Assembly (NCBI GenBank): GCA_030762895.1
Contig: CM061066.1
Span: forward strand, 9,328,047-9,392,046
Direction: 5' to 3'
From: Sophora flavescens
Lineage: Eukaryota; Streptophyta; Magnoliopsida; Fabales; Fabaceae
DNA: 64,000 nt
Shown here: piece by piece, positions 1 to 12,207 of the stretch
Numbering within the stretch: the stretch's first letter is position 1
Layout of the letters: the number at the start of each line of letters is the position of its first letter
Made by a program: the position numbers and the translations under genes
Notes under the pieces: model-generated
The model's input: only the letters and a program-made list of their open reading frames with translations
Databases searched by the model: none
What the model was told of the DNA's origin: nothing

Positions 1-3000
1 TTTGGTTTAAAATTAGGGTTTTGGGTTAAAATTACGGTTTTGGTTTAAAATTAGGGTTTCGGGTGAAAATTAGGGTTCTGGGTCAAAATTAGGGTTTAGG
101 GTTTGAATTAGGTTTTTGAGTTAAAATTAGCGTTCTGGGTCAAATTTAGGCTCCAAATTAGGGTTTAGGGTTTGAATTAGGTTTTGAGTTTAAAATAGGT
201 TTTGGGTCAAAAATAGGGTTAGAATAAGGGTTTTGGGATAAAATTAGGGTTGAGTTAAAATTAGGGTTTTGGAAAAATTAGGGTTCGGTCACAAATTTAG
301 GGTTTAGGATCAAAATTAGGGTTTAGGGATTGAATTAGGGTTTTGTGTTTAAAATAGGGTTTTGGGTCAAAAATAGGGTTAGAATTAGGGTTTTGGGTTA
401 AAATTAAGGTTTTGGTTTAAAATTAGGGCTTTGGAAAAATTAGGGTTCTGGGTCAAATTTAGGGTTTTGGTACAAATTATGGTTTTCAGTTAAAAATAGG
501 TTTTTGTGTCAAAAATAGGGTTAGAAATAGGGTTTTGGGTTAAAATTAGGGTTAGGGTCAAAATTAGCGTTAGAAGGTTAGAATTAGGGTTTTGGTTCAA
601 AATTAGGGTTTCGGGTCAAAATTAGGGTTCTCGGTCAGATTTAGGTTGAGGGTCAAAATTAGGGTTTTGGGTTTGAAGTAGGGTTTTGGGTCAAAAATAG
701 GGTTAGAATTAGGGTTTTTTGTCAAAATTTGGGCATTGGTTTGCAATCAGGGTTTAGTATCAAAATTAGGGTTTAGGGTTTGAATTAGGTTTTTGAGTTA
801 AAATTAGCATTATGGGTCAAATTTAGGCTCCAAATTAGGGTTTAGGGTATGAATTAGGTTTTGAGTTTAAAATAGGTTTTTGGGTCAAAAATAGGATTAG
901 AATTAGGGTTTAGGGATAAAATTAGGGTTGAGTTAAAATTAGGGTTTTGAGTTAAAATTAGGGTTTTGGAAAAATTAGGGTTCTGGGTCAAATTTACGGT
1001 TTAGGATCAAAATTAGGGTTTATGGTTTGAATTAGGGTTTTGTGTTTAAAATAGGGTTTTGGGTCAAAAATAAGGTTAGAATTAGTGGTTGGGGTTAAAA
1101 TTTGGGTATTGGGTTCAAATTAGGGTCTTGGCTCAAAATTAGAGTTTAGGGTTTGAATTAAGGTTTTGAGTTAAAAATAGGGTTTGGGTCAAAAATAGGG
1201 TTAGAATTAGGGTTTTGGTTAAAAATTAGGGTTTCGGGTCAAAATTAGGGTTCTGGGTCAGATTTAGGGTTTAAGGTTTGTCAGTTTAAAAGAGGGTTTT
1301 GGGTCAAAAAGAGTTTTAGATATAGGGTTTTCGTTAAAATTTGGGTTATGGTTCAAAATTATGTTTTTGGTTCAAATGAGGGTTTTGAGTTAAAAATAGG
1401 ATTTTGTGTCAAAATATATTAGAATTAGGGTTTGGGCCCAAATTTGGGTTTTGGGTCCAAATTTGGGTTTTGGGACCAAATTAGGGTTTACGGTTTGAAG
1501 TAAGGTTTTGAGTTAAAAATAGGGTTTTGGGTCAAAAATAAGGTTAGAATTAGGGTTTTGGGTCAAAATTAGGGCTCTGGGTTAAAATTAGGGTTTTGGG
1601 TCAAAATTAGGGTTTTTGGTACAAATTAGGGTTTTCAGTTAAAAATAGGTTTTTGGGTCAAAAATAGGGTTAGAATTAGGGTTTTGGGTTAAAAATAGGG
1701 TTCTGGGTCAAAATTAGCGCTTAGGGTTAGATTTTGTGTTAGAATTAGGGTTTTGGTTTAAAATTAGGGTTTCTGGTCACAATTAGGGTTCTGGGTCAGA
1801 TTTAGGGTTAGGGTCAAAATTAGGGTTTTGGGTTTGAAGTAGGGTTTTGGGTCAAAAAGAGGGTTAGAATTAGGGTTTGTTGTCAAAATTAGGGCTTTAG
1901 TTTAAAATTAGGGTTTTGGGTTAAAATTACTGTTTTGGTTTAAAATTAGGGTTTCGGGTGAAAATTAGGGTTCTGGGTCAAAATTAGGGTTTAGGGTTTG
2001 AATTAGGTTTTTGAGTTAAAATTAGCGTTCTGGGTCAAATTTAGGCTCCAAATTAGGGTTTAGGGTTTGAATTAGGTTTTGAGTTTAAAATAGGTTTTTG
2101 GGTAAAAAATAGGGTTAGAATTAGGGTTTAGGGATAAAATTAGGGTTGAGTTAAAATTAGGGTTTTGGAAAAATTAGGGTTCTGGGTCAAATTTACGGTT
2201 TAGGATCAAAATTAGGGTTTAGGGTTTGAATTAGGGTTTTGTGTTTAAAATAGGGTTTTGGGTCAAAAATAGGGTTAGAATTAGGGTTTTGGGTTAAAAT
2301 TAAGGTTTTGGTTTAAAATTAGGGCTTTGGAAAAATTAGGGTTCTGGGTCAAATTTAGGGTTTTTGGTACAAATTATGGTTTTCATTAAAAATAGGTTTT
2401 TGGGTCAAAAATAGGGTTAGAAATAGGGTTTTGGGTTAAAATTAGGGTTAGGTCAAAATTAGCGCGTAGGGTTAGAATTTGGGTTAGAATTAGGGTTTTG
2501 GTTCAAAATTAGGGTTTCGGTCAAAATTAGGGTTCTCGGTCGATTTAGGGTGAGGGTCAAAATTAGGGTTTTGGGTTTGAAGTAGGGTTTTGGGTCAAAA
2601 ATAGGGTTAGAATTAGGGTTTTTGTCAAAATTTGGGCATTGGTTTGCAATTAGGGTTTAGTATCAAAATTAGGGTTTAGGGTTTGAATTAGGTTTTGAGT
2701 TAAAATTAGCATTCGGGGTCAAATTTAGGCTCCAAATTAGGGTTTAGGGTATGAATTAGGTTTTGAGTTTAAAATAGGTTTTGGGTCAAAAATAGGATTA
2801 GAATTAGGGTTTAGGGATAAAATTAGGGTTGAGTTAAAATTAGGGTTTTGAGTTAAAATTAGGGTTTTGGAAAAATTAGGGTTAAGGGTCAAAGTTACGG
2901 TTTAGGATCAAAATTAGGCTTTAGGGTTTGAATTAGGGTTTTGTGTTTAAAATAGGGTTTTGGGTCAAAAATAAGGTTAGAATTAGTGGTTGGGGTTAAA

Positions 3001-6000
3001 ATTTGGGTATTGGGTTCAAATTAGGGTCTTGGCTCAAAATTAGAGTTAAGGGTTTGAATTAAGGTTTTGAGTTAAAAATAGGGTTTGGGTCAAAAATACT
3101 GTTAGAATTAGGGATTTGGGTAAAAAATAAGGTTTAGGGTCAAAATTAGGGTTAGGGTCGATTTAGGGTTTAAGGTTTGTCAGTTTAAAAGAGGGTTTTG
3201 GGTCAAAAAGAGTTTTAGATATAGGGTTTTCGTTAAAATTTGGGTTATGGTTCAAAATTATGTTTTTGGTTCAAATGAGGGTTTTGAGTTAAAAATAGGA
3301 TTTTGTGTCAAAATACGGTTAGAATTAGGGTTTGGGCCCAAATTTGGGTTTTGGGTCCAAATTTGGGTTTTGGGACCAAATTAGGGTTTACGGTTTGAAG
3401 TAAGGTTTTGAGTTAAAAATAGGGTTTTGGGTCAAAACTAAGGTTAGAATTAGGGTTTTGGGTCAAAATTAGGGCTCTGGGTTAAAATTAGGGTTTTGGG
3501 TCAAAATTAGGGTTTTTGGTACAAATTAGGGTTTTCAGTTAAAAATAGGTTTTTGGGTCAAAAATAGGGTTAGAATTAGGGTTTTGGGTTAAAAATAGGG
3601 TTCTGGGTCAAAATTAGCGCTTAGGGTTAGATTTTGTGTTAGAATTAGGGTTTTGGTTTAAAATTAGGGTTTCAGTTCAAAATTAGGGTTCTGGGTCAGA
3701 TTTAGGGTTAGGGTCAAAATTAGGGTTTTGGGTTTGAAGTAGGGTTTTGGGTCAAAAAGAGGGTTAGAATTAGGGTTTGTTGTCAAAATTAGGGCTTTAG
3801 TTTAAAATTAGGGTTTTGGGTTAAAATTACGGTTTTGGTTTAAAATTAGGGTTTCGGGTGAAAATTAGGGTTCTGGGTCAAAATTAGGGTTTAGGGTTTG
3901 AATTAGGTTTTGAGTTAAAATTAGCGTTGGGTCAAATTTAGGCTCCAAATTAGGGTTTAGGGTTTGAATGAGGTTTTGAGTTTAAAATAGGTTTTTGGGT
4001 AAAAAATAGGGTTAGAATTAGGGTTTAGTGATAAAATTAGGGTTGAGTTAAAATTAGGGTTTTGGAAAAATTAGGGTTCTGGGTCAAATTTACGGTTTAG
4101 GATCAAAATTAGGGTTTAGGGTTTGAATTAGGGTTTTGTGTTTAAAATAGGGTTTTGGGTCAAAAATAGGGTTAGAATTAGGGTTTTGGGTTAAAATTAA
4201 GGTTTTGGTTTAAAATTAGGGCTTTGGAAAAATTAGGGTTCTGGGTCAAATTTAGGGTTTTTGGTACAAATTATGGTTTTGTGTTAAATCTAGGTTTTTG
4301 GGTCAAAAATAGGGTTAGAAATAGGGTTTTGGGTTAAAATTAGGGTTACGGGTCAAAATTAGCGCGTAGGGTTAGAATTTGGGTTAGAATTAGGGTTTTG
4401 GTTCAAAATTAGGGTTTCGGGTCAAAATTAGGGTTCTCGGTCAGATTTAGGGTGAGGGTCAAAATTAGGGTTTTGGGTTTGAAGTAGGGTTTTGGGTCAA
4501 AAATAGGGTTAGAATTAGGGTTTTTTGTCAAAATTTGGGCATTGGTTTGCAATTAGGGTTTAGTATCAAAATTAGGGTTTAGGGTTTGAATTAGGTTTTT
4601 GAGTTAAAATTAGCATTCTGGGTCAAATTTAGGCTCCAAATTAGGGTTTAGGGTATGAATTAGGTTTTGAGTTTAAAATAGGTTTTTGGGTCAAAAATAG
4701 GATTAGAATTAGGGTTTAGGGATAAAATTAGGGTTGAGTTAAAATTAGGGTTTTGAGTTAAAATTAGGGTTTTGGAAAAATTAGGGTTCTGGGTCAAATT
4801 TACGGTTTAGGATCAAAATTAGGCTTTAGGGTTTGAATTAGGGTTTTGTGTTTAAAATAGGGTTTTGGGTCAAAAATAAGGTTAGAATTAGTGGTTGGGG
4901 TTAAAATTTGGGTATTGGGTTCAAATTAGGGTCTTGGCTCAAAATTAGAGTTTAGGGTTTGAATTAAGGTTTTGAGTTAAAAATAGGGTTTGGGTCAAAA
5001 ATAGGGTTAGAATTAGGGTTTTGGTTAAAAATTAGGGTTTCGGGTCAAAATTAGGGTTCTGGGTCAGATTTAGGGTTTAAGGTTTGTCAGTTTAAAAGAG
5101 GGTTTTGGGTCAAAAAGAGTTTTAGATATAGGGTTTTCGTTAAAATTTGGGTTATGGTTCAAAATTATGTTTTTGGTTCAAATGAGGGTTTTGAGTTAAA
5201 AATAGGATTTTGTGTCAAAATACGGTTAGAATTAGGGTTTGGGCCCAAATTTGGGTTTTGGGTCCAAATTTGGGTTTTGGGACCAAATTAGGGTTTACGG
5301 TTTGAAGTAAGGTTTTGAGTTAAAAATAGGGTTTTGGGTCAAAACTAAGGTTAGAATTAGGGTTTTGGGTCAAAATTAGGGCTCTGGGTTAAAATTAGGG
5401 TTTTGGGTCAAAATTAGGGTTTTTGGTACAAATTAGGGTTTTCAGTTAAAAATAGGTTTTTGGGTCAAAAATAGGGTTAGAATTAGGGTTTTGGGTTAAA
5501 AATAGGGTTCTGGGTCAAAATTAGCGCTTAGGGTTAGATTTTGTGTTAGAATTAGGGTTTTGGTTTAAAATTAGGGTTTCAGTTCAAAATTAGGGTTCTG
5601 GGTCAGATTTAGGGTTAGGGTCAAAATTAGGGTTTTGGGTTTGAAGTAGGGTTTTGGGTCAAAAAGAGGGTTAGAATTAGGGTTTGTTGTCAAAATCAGG
5701 GCTTTGGTTTAAAATTAGGGTTTTGGGTTAAAATTACGGTTTTGGTTTAAAATTAGGGCTTTGGTTTAAAATTAGGGTTTTGGGTTAAAATTACGGTTTT
5801 GGTTTAAAATTAGGGTTTCGGGTGAAAATTAGGGTTCTGGGTCAAAATTAGGGTTTAGGGTTTGAATTAGGTTTTTGAGTTAAAATTAGCGTTCTGGGTC
5901 AAATTTAGGCTCCAAATTAGGGTTTAGGGTTTGAATTAGGTTTTGAGTTTAAAATAGGGTTTTGGGTCAAAAATAGGGTTAGAATAAGGGTTTTGGGATA

Positions 6001-8446
6001 AAATTTGGGTTGAGTTAAAATTAGGGTTTTGGAAAAATTAGGGTTCTCGGTCAAATTTAGGGTTTAGGATCAAAATTAGGGTTTAGGGTTTGAATTAGGG
6101 TTTTGTGTTTAAAATAGGGTTTTGGGTCAAAAATAGGGTTAGAATTAGGGTTTTGGGTTAAAATTAAGGTTTTGGTTTAAAATTAGGGCTTTGGAAAAAT
6201 TAGGGTTCTGGGTCAAATTTAGGGTTTTTGGTACAAATTATGGTTTTCAGTTAAAAATAGGTTTTTGGGTCAAAAATAGGGTTAGAAATAGGGTTTTGGG
6301 TTAAAATTAGGGTTCTGGGTCAAAATTAGCGCGTAGGGTTAGAATTTGGGTTAGAATTAGGGTTTTGGTTCAAAATTAGGGTTTCGGGTCAAAATTAGGG
6401 TTCTCGGTCAGATTTAGGGTGAGGGTCAAAATTAGGGTTTTGGGTTTGAAGTAGGGTTTTGGGTCAAAAATAGGGTTAGAATTAGGGTTTTTTGTCAAAA
6501 TTTGGGCATTGGTTTGCAATCAGGGTTTAGTATCAAAATTAGGGTTTAGGGTTTGAATTAGGTTTTTGAGTTAAAATTAGCATTATGGGTCAAATTTAGG
6601 CTCCAAATTAGGGTTTAGGGTATGAATTAGGTTTTGAGTTTAAAATAGGTTTTTGGGTCAAAAATAGGATTAGAATTAGGGTTTAGGGATAAAATTAGGG
6701 TTGAGTTAAAATTAGGGTTTTGAGTTAAAATTAGGGTTTTGGAAAAATTAGGGTTATGGGTCAAATTTACGGTTTAGGATCAAAATTAGGGTTTAGGGTT
6801 TGAATTAGGGTTTTGTGTTTAAAATAGGGTTTTGGGTCAAAAATAAGGTTAGAATTAGGGGTTGGGGTTAAAATTTGGGTATTGGGTTCAAATTAGGGCC
6901 TTGGCTCAAAATTAGAGTTTAGGGTTTGAATTAAGGTTTTGAGTTAAAAATAGGGTTTGGGTCAAAAATAGGGTTAGAATTAGGGTTTTGGTTAAAAATT
7001 AGGGTTTCGGGTCAAAATTAGGGTTCTGGGTCAGATTTAGGGTTTAAGGTTTGTCAGTTTAAAAGAGGGTTTTGGGTCAAAAAGAGTTTTAGATATAGGG
7101 TTTTCGTTAAAATTTGGGTTATGGTTCAAAATTATGTTTTTGGTTCAAATGAGGGTTTTGAGTTAAAAATAGGATTTTGTGTCAAAATACGGTTAGAATT
7201 AGGGTTTGGGCCCAAATTTGGGTTTTGGGTCCAAATTTGGGTTTTGGGACCAAATTAGGGTTTACGGTTTGAAGTAAGGTTTTGAGTTAAAAATAGGGTT
7301 TTGGGTCAAAAATAAGGTTAGAATTAGGGTTTTGGGTCAAAATTAGGGCTCTGGGTTAAAATTAGGGTTTTGGGTCAAAATTAGGGTTTTTGGTACAAAT
7401 TAGGGTTTTCAGTTAAAAATAGGTTTTTGGGTCAAAAATAGGGTTAGAATTAGGGTTTTGGGTTAAAAATAGGGTTCTGGGTCAAAATTAGCGCTTAGGG
7501 TTAGAATTTGTGTTAGAATTAGGGTTTTGGTTTAAAATTAGGGTTTCAGTTCAAAATTAGGGTTTTGGGTCAGATTAAGGGTTAGGGTCAAAATTAGGGT
7601 TTTGGGTTTGAAGTAGGGTTTTGGGTCAAAAAGAGGGTTAGAATTAGGGTTTGTTGTCAAAATTAGGGCTTTGGTTTAAAATTAGGGTTTTGGGTTAAAA
7701 TTTTGGTTTTGGTTTAAAATTAGGGTTTCGGGTGAAAGTTAGGGTTCTGGGTCAAAATTAGGGTTTAGGGTTTGAATTAGGGTTAGAATTAAAATTAGCG
7801 TTCTGGGTCAAATTTAGGCTCCAAATTAGGGTTTAGGGTTTGAATTAGGTTTTGAGTTTAAAATAGGGTTTTGGGTCAAAAATAGGGTTAGAATTAGGGT
7901 TTAGGGATAAAATTAGGGTTGAGTTAAAATTAGGGTTTTGGAAAAATTAGGGTTCTGGGTCAAATTTAGGGTTTAGGATCAAAATTAGGGTTTAGGGTTT
8001 GAATTAGGGTTTTGTGTTTAAAATAGGGTTTTGGGTAAAAAATAAGGTTTGAATTAGGGTTTGGGGTTAAAATTTGGGTATTGGGTCCAAATTAGGGTCT
8101 TGGCTCAAAATTAGAGTTTAGGATTTGAATTCAGGTTTTGAGTTAAAAATAGGGTTTTGGGTCAAAAATAGGGTTAGAATTAGGGTTTTGGTTTAAAATT
8201 ATGGTTTCGGATCAAAATTAGGGTTCTGGGTCGGATTTAGGGTTTAAGGTTTGTCAGTTTAAAACAGGGTTTTGGGTCAAAAAGAGTTTTAGAATTAGGG
8301 TTTTCGTTAAAATTTGGGTTATGGGTCAAAATTAGGTTTTTGGTACAAATGAGGGTTTTGAGTTAAAAATAGGATTTTGTGTCAAAATATGGTTAGAATT
8401 TGGGTTTGGGTCAAAACTTGGGTTTTGGGTCCAAATTTGGTTTTTG
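1..8446. repeat. Telomere-like satellite array, G-rich strand on top, 1.9 kb higher-order repeat
   Basis: The whole stretch consists of short degenerate units of about 19-20 bp built on AGGGTTTTGGGTCAAAATT, with interspersed pairs of the plant telomere heptamer TTTAGGG. No perfect run longer than about two heptamers was seen, so this is a telomere-derived satellite and not a telomere. A longer period is obvious. The marker GGGTGAAAATTAGGGTTCTG (one base changed in the last copy) recurs at about 61, 1956, 3856, 5820 and 7730, giving spacings of 1895, 1900, 1964 and 1910 bp. The copies are nearly identical in order and in private variants (for example TTAGCGCTTAGGG and GGCTCCAAATTAGGG), which indicates recent amplification of the long unit. 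There is no coding potential: stop codons are dense in all frames. Confidence 0.93.
5702..5815. repeat. 57-bp tandem duplication inside one higher-order repeat copy
   Basis: The segment starting GGGCTTTGGTTTAAAATTAG is present twice head to tail, with a 57-bp offset (5702 and 5759). Other copies of the 1.9 kb unit have it once. This explains why this copy is 1964 bp long while its neighbours are 1895-1910 bp. It is a clean local slippage or unequal-crossover event. Confidence 0.8.
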
Positions 8447-9373
8447 GGACCTGTAACGCCCCCCTTAGGGCATTACTTACGTAACACGTGCGGAATTTAA
8501 ATTAAAAGATAATTTGCTGGTGCTTTCGGAAAAATTTTTATATAAGTATACAAGTGTCTGAAATTGGGTATAAAATTTTTTGTCACGACTCCTAAGCCTT
8601 GATTGACACACAGACTTACTATCATAGTATGGCAAGCCTATTTAATTTAAAGAATATACTTGAATAAAAGCTAGTATTTTACGAAAATTTCGACAGAGTC
8701 TCCTCTGTAATTCGGACATCCCAGGTAAACCAACACCTGCTAAAATAATTACATTTTCATTCCAGAATTCCAGTTACACCAATGACGATCAAGCAATAAC
8801 ATGCTAAAGATAGTTATATCAATTAGCTTTACAAGACCAAAAGGAAAAGTTTAAGTTTTCTTTCAAAATAACGCTCTCCGAGCCATAAACATTCCGTTTT
8901 AAAATATAGACTCTCTGAGTCATACTCATACATACTTATCAAAAATCCAAGTCTCAAACCCTAAGCTGGTCATTCTAAAAGTTATTCCTGAGAAGAACTC
9001 ACGTGATCGTTCCACAATCAAATACTTCATCAAGCAACTAGATCTAAGTCTCTGAGGGACTTAGGAAGACTCCTCTGCACATCTGTACTAAAATACCCGG
9101 GGTACAATAGCAAACCAGAAGAAACCTGATATGTTTGTAAGGGTGAGATACCGACAAATGGATATATCACACAACAACCATATACATGATACATACATCA
9201 CATAATCATATAAGCAGGTAAATCATGCATATACATAACATAACAGTATTATATCAAAGGGTCTCAAACCCGCACAGTCAATCTTTGAAGATATTCATGG
9301 CACTTCAATATCAGGCTCTAACTTAATCTCCGGAGATCCCAACATCCTCAAAATGGGTTGATTAGGCTCGATA

Positions 9374-9632
9374 CACCGTCTCATTGGCTAGCTAAGCACA
9401 ACGATAATACGCCGTCTCATTGGCTAGCTAAGCACAACGATAATACACTGTCTCATTGGCTAGCTAAGCACAACGATAATACGCCGTCTCATTGGCTAGC
9501 TAAGCACAACGATAATACACCGTCTCATTGGCCATTTAGGCACAACGATTATGCACGCCGTTTCATTGTCCATTTAGCCACAAAAATACACGTACACCGT
9601 CTCATTGTCCAATTTAAGAACAACAATAATAA
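9374..9632. repeat. 36-bp minisatellite inside the long LTR
   Basis: Five nearly identical 36-bp units start at 9374, 9410, 9446, 9482 and 9518 (core CCGTCTCATTGGCTAGCTAA). Two longer degenerate units follow to about 9632. Because 36 is a multiple of three, the tract reads as an open frame with a 12-residue repeat, but I see no support for a protein. The equivalent position in the related LTR at 60377 carries a different, 42-bp, tandem repeat. Confidence 0.92.
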
Positions 9633-10625
9633 GGCACGTCTGCCTGGGGAAATGCACATGAGAAAATATTTTATTTAAAAGGATTTCTTTGTGTTCACTC
9701 TTTTCACTGTCGCAGCTCAAAGCTAACGACTTAAATTATCATTTCCCCATCACTTGAAAACTCATAATCATAGGACTCATAGTCCGAATGCTCAATCACA
9801 ATGCCCAAGACCGTGGCCGCAGTCAAGGGTTGTGGTCGTAGAAAACAACCTTCACCTTTAATCATGTTCATCACACGCGGTTAGAATACAATCCAACACA
9901 GTAGATTAGGACCTAAGTCCATAACATCATAACCAGGACTCGTAGTCCCGAATTCACACTGATTCAAGATCACGTGCGCATCACTGAATGCTAGAGGCGA
10001 CGTCTCGCGTACTAGATTCTCTTTCTTAAGTACTTATTTTTCGTTCAGTGAAAAACAAATTCAAAACCGAATCCTCGATAACCTATCCAGGTTATCGGAA
10101 AGTTTATAAAATATTTAGGAAAAACTTTTTCTTTGAAAATCATTTATAAAGCATCTTTGAAATTCTTTTGTCTTTGAAATATTTCCCCCCAATAGGATAT
10201 TGCCAAATAATCTTGAAAGTTTTTCACTTGGAGACACGTAGTTCGAAAAGGATTTTTCTCTTGTATAACAATAGTTCACCAAAACCATTTCAACATTTAA
10301 AACAAGTCCTTTAAGTTTAAAGATCTTTTGGAAAAGAACACCAATCCCTTCATTTTCAAAGCTTATTAAGGTTTTTAATCCTTATTATGGTTGAGCACAA
10401 TGACGGCCTCGGCTTAGCAAACTTTCAATCAACAACAGTATATATATCATCAGTGCAATGCTAATATCACAGTTGAAAGCAGTTCATCACATATATGCAT
10501 TATATCATTTAGAACAAGTACAGTTCAACATCAGATAATAGCACAACAATTCAAGTACATTAGATAATCAAGTAAGCTCAATCAACAGGTAAATATCCAA
10601 TTAAACACTTACACACATGCATACA

Positions 10626-10669
10626 GTTATTGAATATCCCTAGGCAAACTCCCCTTACCTTTGAAGACA
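10626..10669 (-). other. LTR block conserved between the two long LTRs
   Basis: This block (CTCCCCTTACCT and flanks, ending GAAGAC) is among the best conserved between this LTR and the one at 60377, where it lies at 62537-62585. The distance from the LTR end is almost the same in both (about 2.2 kb). On the minus strand it reads AAAGGTAAGGGGAG, a good match to a plant 5' splice site (AG|GTAAG). Whether it is used as a donor is unknown. Confidence 0.45.
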
Positions 10670-11582
10670 AGTAACGGATCCTCGTCTTAATACTCACATT
10701 AGCTCCAAGAGTGTAACTATCTACTCCATCAAGCAAGCATAGCCGTGTCAAACGTCTCAGAGAGGAAATCCAACAACGCGCAACAACTAAAAATCAAGAA
10801 ATCAATTTCACATGATCAAACACACATTCTAACTTTATCTAAACACTTAATCCAATTACCAAACAAGGTTATTTTTTAAGAAAATCATGTTTGAAGCTCA
10901 CGCTTCCCAATACCCTTTAAGGAAACTTTGTTTTGATTAAAAGATCATGAAAAGAACTTTGGAAATCATCCATTTAGAGTCCTAATTGCACTAAATCATA
11001 ATTAATTTCACAAAAACATACCCAAATTCAAATAAAATCAAATTGGGGTTTTAGGGCTCCTTATTAAAATTTAGGGAAAACTCAGAATAATGAAATTGGT
11101 TTAGGGAAACACAAATTCACAGTCCTAATTTCATAAAACAAGCTTTAATCTTAAGATTAAAATCTGAAATCAAAGGGTTAGGGTTAGGGTTTTAAAAATC
11201 CATTTGGGGCTTTTTGAATATAAGCAAAATAGATGAGGTTTTCACTTACCCATACAAGGAAGAAGAAGAGAGAAACTGTCATGGTGGCTGAAGGTGGTCC
11301 GGGTGGGGAGCGACCCATTTAGCGTTGATGGCGGCGACAAAGCACTACCCAACATGGAAACGCACTCGTTGTGACGTTCTTAAGGTCGTGGTGTTCGTCT
11401 CCTCCCCACCTGCGTGGCGGAGGACGAAAAGGGCGCGAAGGCGCAGGTCGGCTCGCCTTTGCGTGACACGGAGGAGGACCGAACCCATCAACCGCACGAC
11501 GTCTTCACTGGTCCAAGCGACGGGGCACGATGCCTCTCCATGGTGGTTGGTGGTGGGTGGTGGGTCAGAAATTGGAGGGTGA

Positions 11583-11730
11583 AGCTTAGGAGGGAGGAAG
11601 AAGAAGGAGATGGAGTTAGGAGGAAGAAGAGAAAAATAAAGAAGAAGAAAGAGAGAAGAAGAAGCAGAGAAAAAAAGTGAAAAAGAGAGAGATAGCGTCG
11701 AGAAAGAGAGAGAGAAAAGAGAGAAAATGA
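11583..11730. repeat. Purine-rich low-complexity tract in the long LTR
   Basis: A long run of GA/GAA repeats on the plus strand (CT-rich on the minus strand) lies about 0.5 kb from the 12207 end. A GC-rich segment (11290-11580) lies next to it. CT-rich tracts downstream of a start site are common in plant leaders, which fits a minus-strand LTR promoter region. I see no convincing TATA box. Overlapping open frames in this area on both strands are composition artefacts. Confidence 0.6.
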
Positions 11731-12207
11731 GTTTTTAAACAAATTACTTAGTGATAGGTACAAAATGAGTGATAAATATTAGGCCTAAATTAAACATGTT
11801 TTTACTTTTTAGAATCTAAAAATAAAGATTGATAAGGATATGTTTTCGAAATTCAAATTAGAGTAAAGATTAATAATTGAACTGATCAACCTTGGTCCAA
11901 AATTTAATCTCTGATTGAAGTCAAACTAGTTTATTTTCAACTCTAAAATCAAATATAATGAAAATATGAAAATGCTTTTCTCTTAATCACATTATTTAAA
12001 ATATTTTTCTGTATTGGTAATAATAGTGACAATAACATAAATCATTGTCTAGTAAGCGTGCATTCACTGAAATAAGTCAGTGCTAACGCACCCAATAAAA
12101 TAATTTGAAGAGAGTAATTCAATTACTCAAACTAAACCACATAACAAAATAAACTTAAACATCCAAATAAAATAATTAATCGTGTGTAAAAAAACTAGGG
12201 TGTTACA

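Larger units (their letters stand above)
8452..12207 (-). mobile_element. Solo LTR-like element, 3756 bp, probable Ty3/gypsy
   Basis: The element interrupts the satellite precisely. It begins TGTAACGCCCCCC and ends GGGTGTTACA, and is flanked by the 5-bp direct repeat GGACC at 8447-8451 and 12208-12212. TG...CA termini plus a 5-bp target duplication are the hallmarks of LTR retrotransposon integration. No gag-pol reading frame lies inside, so a single LTR left by recombination is the best reading. The near-inverted ends (TGTAACGCCC and TGTAACACCC) make direction ambiguous. I place it on the minus strand because long plant chromovirus LTRs of Del/Tekay type commonly start TGTAACACCC and end in a G-rich run before GTTACA; this is family knowledge and not proof. 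A diverged relative lies at 60377-62944. Internal features are a 36-bp minisatellite and a purine-rich tract. Confidence 0.82.

Noticed and set aside
1..8446. True chromosome end (telomere)
   Set aside because: Heptamers are degenerate and interrupted by longer units, no long perfect TTTAGGG run was found, and transposons are embedded on both sides.
9374..9632. CRISPR array
   Set aside because: The units are contiguous with no variable spacers, and the context is a plant LTR.
9358..9678. 106-residue repeat protein
   Set aside because: The open frame exists only because the 36-bp minisatellite unit is a multiple of three. It lies inside an LTR and has no initiation context or homology that I recognise.
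11325..11763. Overlapping coding frames in GC- and GA-rich LTR sequence
   Set aside because: Low-complexity composition keeps several frames open on both strands; there is no domain or codon pattern.
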